Shown: in pieces, positions 25,773 through 28,558 of the stretch | Numbering within the stretch: position 1 is the first letter of the stretch | How the letters are laid out: each line of letters begins with the position of its first letter | DNA from: Chara braunii | Taxonomy: Eukaryota; Streptophyta; Charophyceae; Charales; Characeae | Direction of reading: 5' to 3' | DNA length: 28,558 nucleotides | Assembly: GCA_003427395.1 (NCBI GenBank) | Contig: BFEA01000135.1 | Location: 87,320-115,877 of the forward strand | Position numbers and translations under genes: made by a program | Notes under the pieces: generated by a model | Databases searched by the model: none | Told to the model about the DNA's origin: nothing | What the model saw: the letters and a program-made list of their open reading frames with translations, nothing else

Positions 25773-26025
25773 TGGCCCTTGCGTGCCGTTATCGAGGGGA
25801 CATAATATGTCCCCTCGGGTGTGCGATGTCAGTGAGCGGTGGGGCACGATCCATTGCCATATTCGTCACCATCCAGTGAACAAAAGGTGTGCGCCGCATT
25901 TGCTGCTATGCTGCAAAATTACGGTGGTGCTGTCGTCAGTCGACGGTCTGCGTGGTGCTTTTAAGGTAGGTAGGGTGTTTTGTCAGTATACGCTCTTCAA
26001 TGAGGCCTATACGACTTTTGGATGC

Positions 26026-26180
26026 AAATGGCCAGATGTGGATAAGGCTAGGTGTCTAAAAGAACTTGTGGATAGAAATGACCAGATGTGGGTAAGGCCA
26101 AGTGTCTAAAAGAACTTGTGGACGGAAATGACCAGATACGGATAAGGCTTAGTCTCTAAAAGAACTTGTGGACGGAAGTG
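26026..26180 (+). repeat. 50-bp tandem repeat, three units
   Basis: AAATGRCCAGAT at 26026, 26076 and 26126, then a truncated fourth at 26176. Each unit contains GTCTAAAAGAACTTGTGGA. The 108-codon frame 25783-26109 ends inside this array and is not accepted. Confidence 0.95.
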
Positions 26181-26235
26181 GCCGGATAGAGGAGTCTGCA
26201 TTCCTGTGCGCTGAAGTCTGTTTTGCGCGGACTTA

Positions 26236-27100
26236 GGGCCTCGCCGCACGACTCAGCAGAGTGCAAAATCCTTGGTGGTTCTCGCCAAATGCCAAGGGGG
26301 ACTCAAGACTCGCCAAATTTGTTGATAGCTCGATCACTCACAGAAAAAGAAAGAACTCACCGATGACACTCTCCAATGTCGAGAGGGGCTGAAAACCCAC
26401 CGTATTCGTTCATGGCGGCACCGCTCACCTAAATAAGGAACTCGCCAATGACGCATAAGGACGAACAAGTTTCGGGGGCGTGCCGTGAAGCAGCCCTGAC
26501 TCCAACAGCAAATAACGTTCTTGTGTATACTGGACCCGAATTGCCTATTGCATTCACTCAAAGGGAGTCCTTTATGCTTGCCAGTCTGGTCAGTGTACCG
26601 TAAATCTATCTGGTGAGTGAACCCTATAGCTATCTGGTGGGTGAACCCTATAGCTATCTGATGAGTGAACCGTATAGCTATCTGGTCAGTGAAGCCTATA
26701 GGGTTCACTCACCAGATAGCTATACGGTTAACCCTATAGCTATCTAGTCAGTGAACCCTATTGCTATTTGGTGAGGGAACCGTATAGCTATCTGGTCAGT
26801 GAACCGTATAGCTATCTGGTGAGTGAACCCTATAGCTATCAGGTGAGTGAACCCTATAGCTGATGGACAAAGCAGTCGAGGCTGGTATCATGGACAGGTC
26901 CCAATCTTTCCAAAGAAACTGCCGCCCAAAGACTCATTTTGCAGGCAGGGAACGAAATGAGGTTGGTGAGCACTCACCATATAGCGAATGCACCATTTCG
27001 GATGATTTTTGTGTGAGGAAAAAGTTTGGTGAATACTGTGCAGTGTCCAACACCTCACCAAACACTGAGGTCAGTGAGTGGTGCGGGGAGGAGGCCCATA
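26236..27100 (+). repeat. Possible large member of the GGGCCTC hairpin family (copy 6)
   Basis: GGGCCTCGCCGCACGACTCA at 26236 is a good left arm. GTCAGTGAGTGGTGCGGGGA, then GGAGGCCCAT, ending at 27100 is a good right arm. They are 800 bases apart, with the 24-bp array between. They may be one expanded element or two half-copies. Confidence 0.4.
26593..26861 (+). repeat. 24-bp tandem array with one inverted unit
   Basis: GTGAACCCTATAGCTATCTG units start at 26593, 26617, 26641, 26665, 26689, 26751, 26775, 26799, 26823 and 26847. Between 26701 and 26728 one unit is flipped (GGTTCACTCACCAGATAGCT), giving a perfect local hairpin with its neighbours. There are no spacers, so it is not a CRISPR array. 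Confidence 0.95.
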
Positions 27101-27309
27101 TGCTCCACACTAGGGCTTTCCTGAATGTATCGCAAGGCAGTTATGATTAGATTCAGTTCAGAAACTTATAGCGCAAGTGGTCTAGTGTAACAATAGTGCA
27201 CTCACATTAGGGCTTTCTTGATTGAATCTGGTTGCAATTGCAATCAGATACGTTCATGAAAGTAGAGGTGTGACACTGTGCCCTGATGCAGTGTCCTTTT
27301 GTGGGAATA
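27101..27309. other. Spacer with a short direct repeat
   Basis: CACTAGGGCTTTCCTGAATG (27109) and CACATTAGGGCTTTCTTGATTG (in part, about 27202) are diverged repeats ~95 bp apart. TGTGACACTGTGCCC near 27271 resembles the TGTGACA words at 17-19 kb. No gene. Confidence 0.5.
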
Positions 27310-27429
27310 GGGCCTCGCTCCCCTGCTCACCATATGCAGAAAAGACAAAAAATATGGCGGTGTATATTTCCATATTTGAGAGGAAGATTCGTTCTCTTTT
27401 GCACATTTGACGAGTAGTGGAGTGAGGCC
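27310..27429 (+). repeat. GGGCCTC hairpin family, copy 7
   Basis: The left arm GGGCCTCGCTCCCCTGCTCA pairs with the right arm GACGAGTAGTGGAGTGAGGC, then CA. It has AAAAGACAAAAAATATGGCG and the inner ATATTTCC...GGAAGAT region. Flanked by TA on both sides. Confidence 0.85.
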
Positions 27430-27486
27430 ATAGTCTTATCCCTTTTGATCAGAGGCACTTTCCTCTATGGTTGTTGTGTGTCCCCT

Positions 27487-27900
27487 TGTTTTTGTTGTTG
27501 TTGTCTTCCTCCCCCTCCCTCCCCACCCCGTTTGTGTCGGTTCCCTTCCCACCCCATTCGTGTTCGCTCCCTCCCCACCCCGTTTGTGTCCGCTCCCTCC
27601 CCACCCCCTTCGTGTCCTCTCCCTCCCCACCCTGTTTGTGTCCGCTCCCTCCCCGCCCCGTTCGTGTCAGCTGTTTGCTTAGCCGTGCTTCGCGCTCTTA
27701 AACCACCAGTGTGCCAGACCCTTTCGATGACCTTTTTTATCACAAATTATTTTAACTGGGGACAGGAAGGCCCATACAGTTCGTGCTGTTGTTGTCTTCC
27801 TCCCCCCCTCCCCACCCCTTCGTGTCCGCTGTTTGCTTTGCTGTGCATTGCGCTCTTAAACCGCTAGTGTGCGAGACACTTCAGATGACCTTTTTTATCC
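27487..27900 (+). repeat. Duplicated locus with 26-bp array expanded in one copy
   Basis: Copy 1 (27487-27742): GTTGTTGTCTTCCTCCCC, six 26-bp units of the type CACCCCGTTTGTGTCCGCTC at ~27524-27670, then CTGTTTGCTT, GCGCTCTTAAACC, GTGTGCCAGAC and GATGACCTTTTTTATC. Copy 2 (27786-27900) has the same flanks but only one unit. Frames through the array are artefacts. Confidence 0.9.
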
Positions 27901-28199
27901 CTACACATATAGAAATCGCTGTTCGGTACATGAGATTTGGCCGATCGAGGCCGCCCATGGTCTCCCGGTCGACGGTCCGGATTTCTGCATGATCTTAAAA
28001 CACCAGTACACCCGCATTTAAAATCCCGAACCTACCTGCCCACTGCGCGCCACTATTTTCCGAGCCTTCTGCGTGAGGGTACCTGCCATGGGAATTTCGG
28101 AAGTGGCACTGGTGCCGGCGGTCTGCCTGAAGGGGAAAAAGAAAAGAAAAGAAAAGAAAGGAACAAACATGCTAAAGAGCACTGATGTCGTGAGAGGAC
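27901..28199. other. Non-coding stretch
   Basis: No gene recognised. GATCTTAAAACACCAGTACACC near 27991 (in part) is a faint third relic of the CTCTTAAACCACCAGTGTGCC flank of the duplicated locus. AAAAG repeats at 28136-28160. Confidence 0.4.
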
Positions 28200-28558
28200 G
28201 TCATGGAGGCCATACGCAAATGATCACTTTCCTGAATGCATCTGACCACTATTACGGGGAAAGGGAAATGTTGCTGTTTTTCCTTTTTTTCTCGTTTTGT
28301 TTTTTTCTTCCTGTCCCTGCCCGCAAGGCAGCGCATATTCCTCTTTCTCAGGGCATACTCACACTAGCGACGTTGAAATGCATCCAACCACTTTCACCAC
28401 CAAAGTGTTGTTGACTTTTTTTTTTTGTTGTTCTTTTTTTGAGAGTCCGACAGTCCTGCTTCTCGTGTTCTACGTTCTGCTGAAGTGCCCTCACTGAGGG
28501 CAAACTCGCACGAGTACTCCAAAAAGTGTATCCAACTGCAATCACGGCCAAAGGCTTT
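28200..28558 (+). repeat. Three diverged copies of a ~55-bp word, ~140 bp apart
   Basis: Near 28210, 28348 and 28494: GGCATACTC/GGCAAACTC-like starts, then GAATGCATCTGACCACTATTAC, GAAATGCATCCAACCACTTTCACC and AAGTGTATCCAACTGCAATCAC (each in part), followed by a GG.AAAGG. The array runs off the end of the window. Confidence 0.45.

Noticed and set aside
25783-26109. 108-codon plus-strand frame
   Set aside because: No recognisable domain; its end is the 50-bp tandem repeat, and a possible donor (AAG|GTAGGT) near 25964 has no supporting partner.
26593-26861. CRISPR-like regular repeat
   Set aside because: Units are contiguous with no spacers, one is inverted, and the context is a eukaryotic nuclear genome.
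26863-27150. 95-codon plus-strand frame
   Set aside because: It starts at the end of the 24-bp array and covers the right arm of a hairpin-family copy, so it is probably a chance frame.

Overview
The window looks like nuclear DNA of a photosynthetic eukaryote. The evidence is AT/GC-mixed, repeat-choked sequence, long dinucleotide microsatellites, assembly gaps, poly(A)-tailed U6 snRNA retrocopies, a tRNA-headed SINE-like family, and one exon that starts with a textbook chloroplast transit peptide and ends in a GT splice donor. A streptophyte alga of the Chara type is my best guess; that is inference, not a demonstrated identity. There are no rRNA genes, intact tRNA genes, operons or CRISPR arrays.

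Layout. 0.3-4.4 kb: a decayed two-exon gene (835-2703) with several stops and frame changes, followed by a 438-bp tandem duplication. Both lie between diverged CAACGTTGG-rich ends that may be the ends of a DNA transposon. 4.5-8.5 kb: two ~0.9-1 kb arms in inverted orientation around a ~2.1 kb core with one unrecognised 116-codon frame. 8.5-9.8 kb: GC-rich, no gene found. 9.8-12.3 kb: a dense run of hairpins and palindromes plus short tandem repeats. 12.3-13.15 kb: SINE-like copies, one interrupted by a poly(T) insertion flanked by a duplicated target. 13.4-15.0 kb: the only credible host gene, as a promoter/5'UTR rich in CT, CA and GA tracts and then exon 1 (14588-14963) of a nuclear-encoded plastid protein. 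Later exons are not identifiable here.

15.0-19.6 kb is the most interesting stretch. It holds five copies of a repeat that carries a hammerhead ribozyme (one core intact, on the minus strand, around 16475-16512), a large head-to-head palindrome, two U6 retropseudogenes with target-site duplications, nine copies of TGTGTGACA, a T12-G36 tract, a 516-base N gap and several long hairpins. A separate hairpin family of ~120-140 bp (GGGCCTCGCC...GGCGAGGCCC) occurs at 13.3, 18.4, 18.6, 20.2, 22.4 and 27.3 kb, probably also at 26.2-27.1 kb. Its arms differ between copies but stay complementary within each copy.

20.5-28.5 kb is essentially a museum of tandem repeats: 54-bp x2, ~213-bp x2, GGGACCCTCTA minisatellite with ~130-bp higher-order units, alternating purine/pyrimidine CACATG/CACGTG tract, GACCTCTACCA minisatellite, 45-bp, 50-bp, 24-bp (with one unit flipped) and 26-bp arrays. 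No gene was recognised there. The genes do not form a functional system; the biology is that of mobile and structured repeats around one plastid-protein gene.
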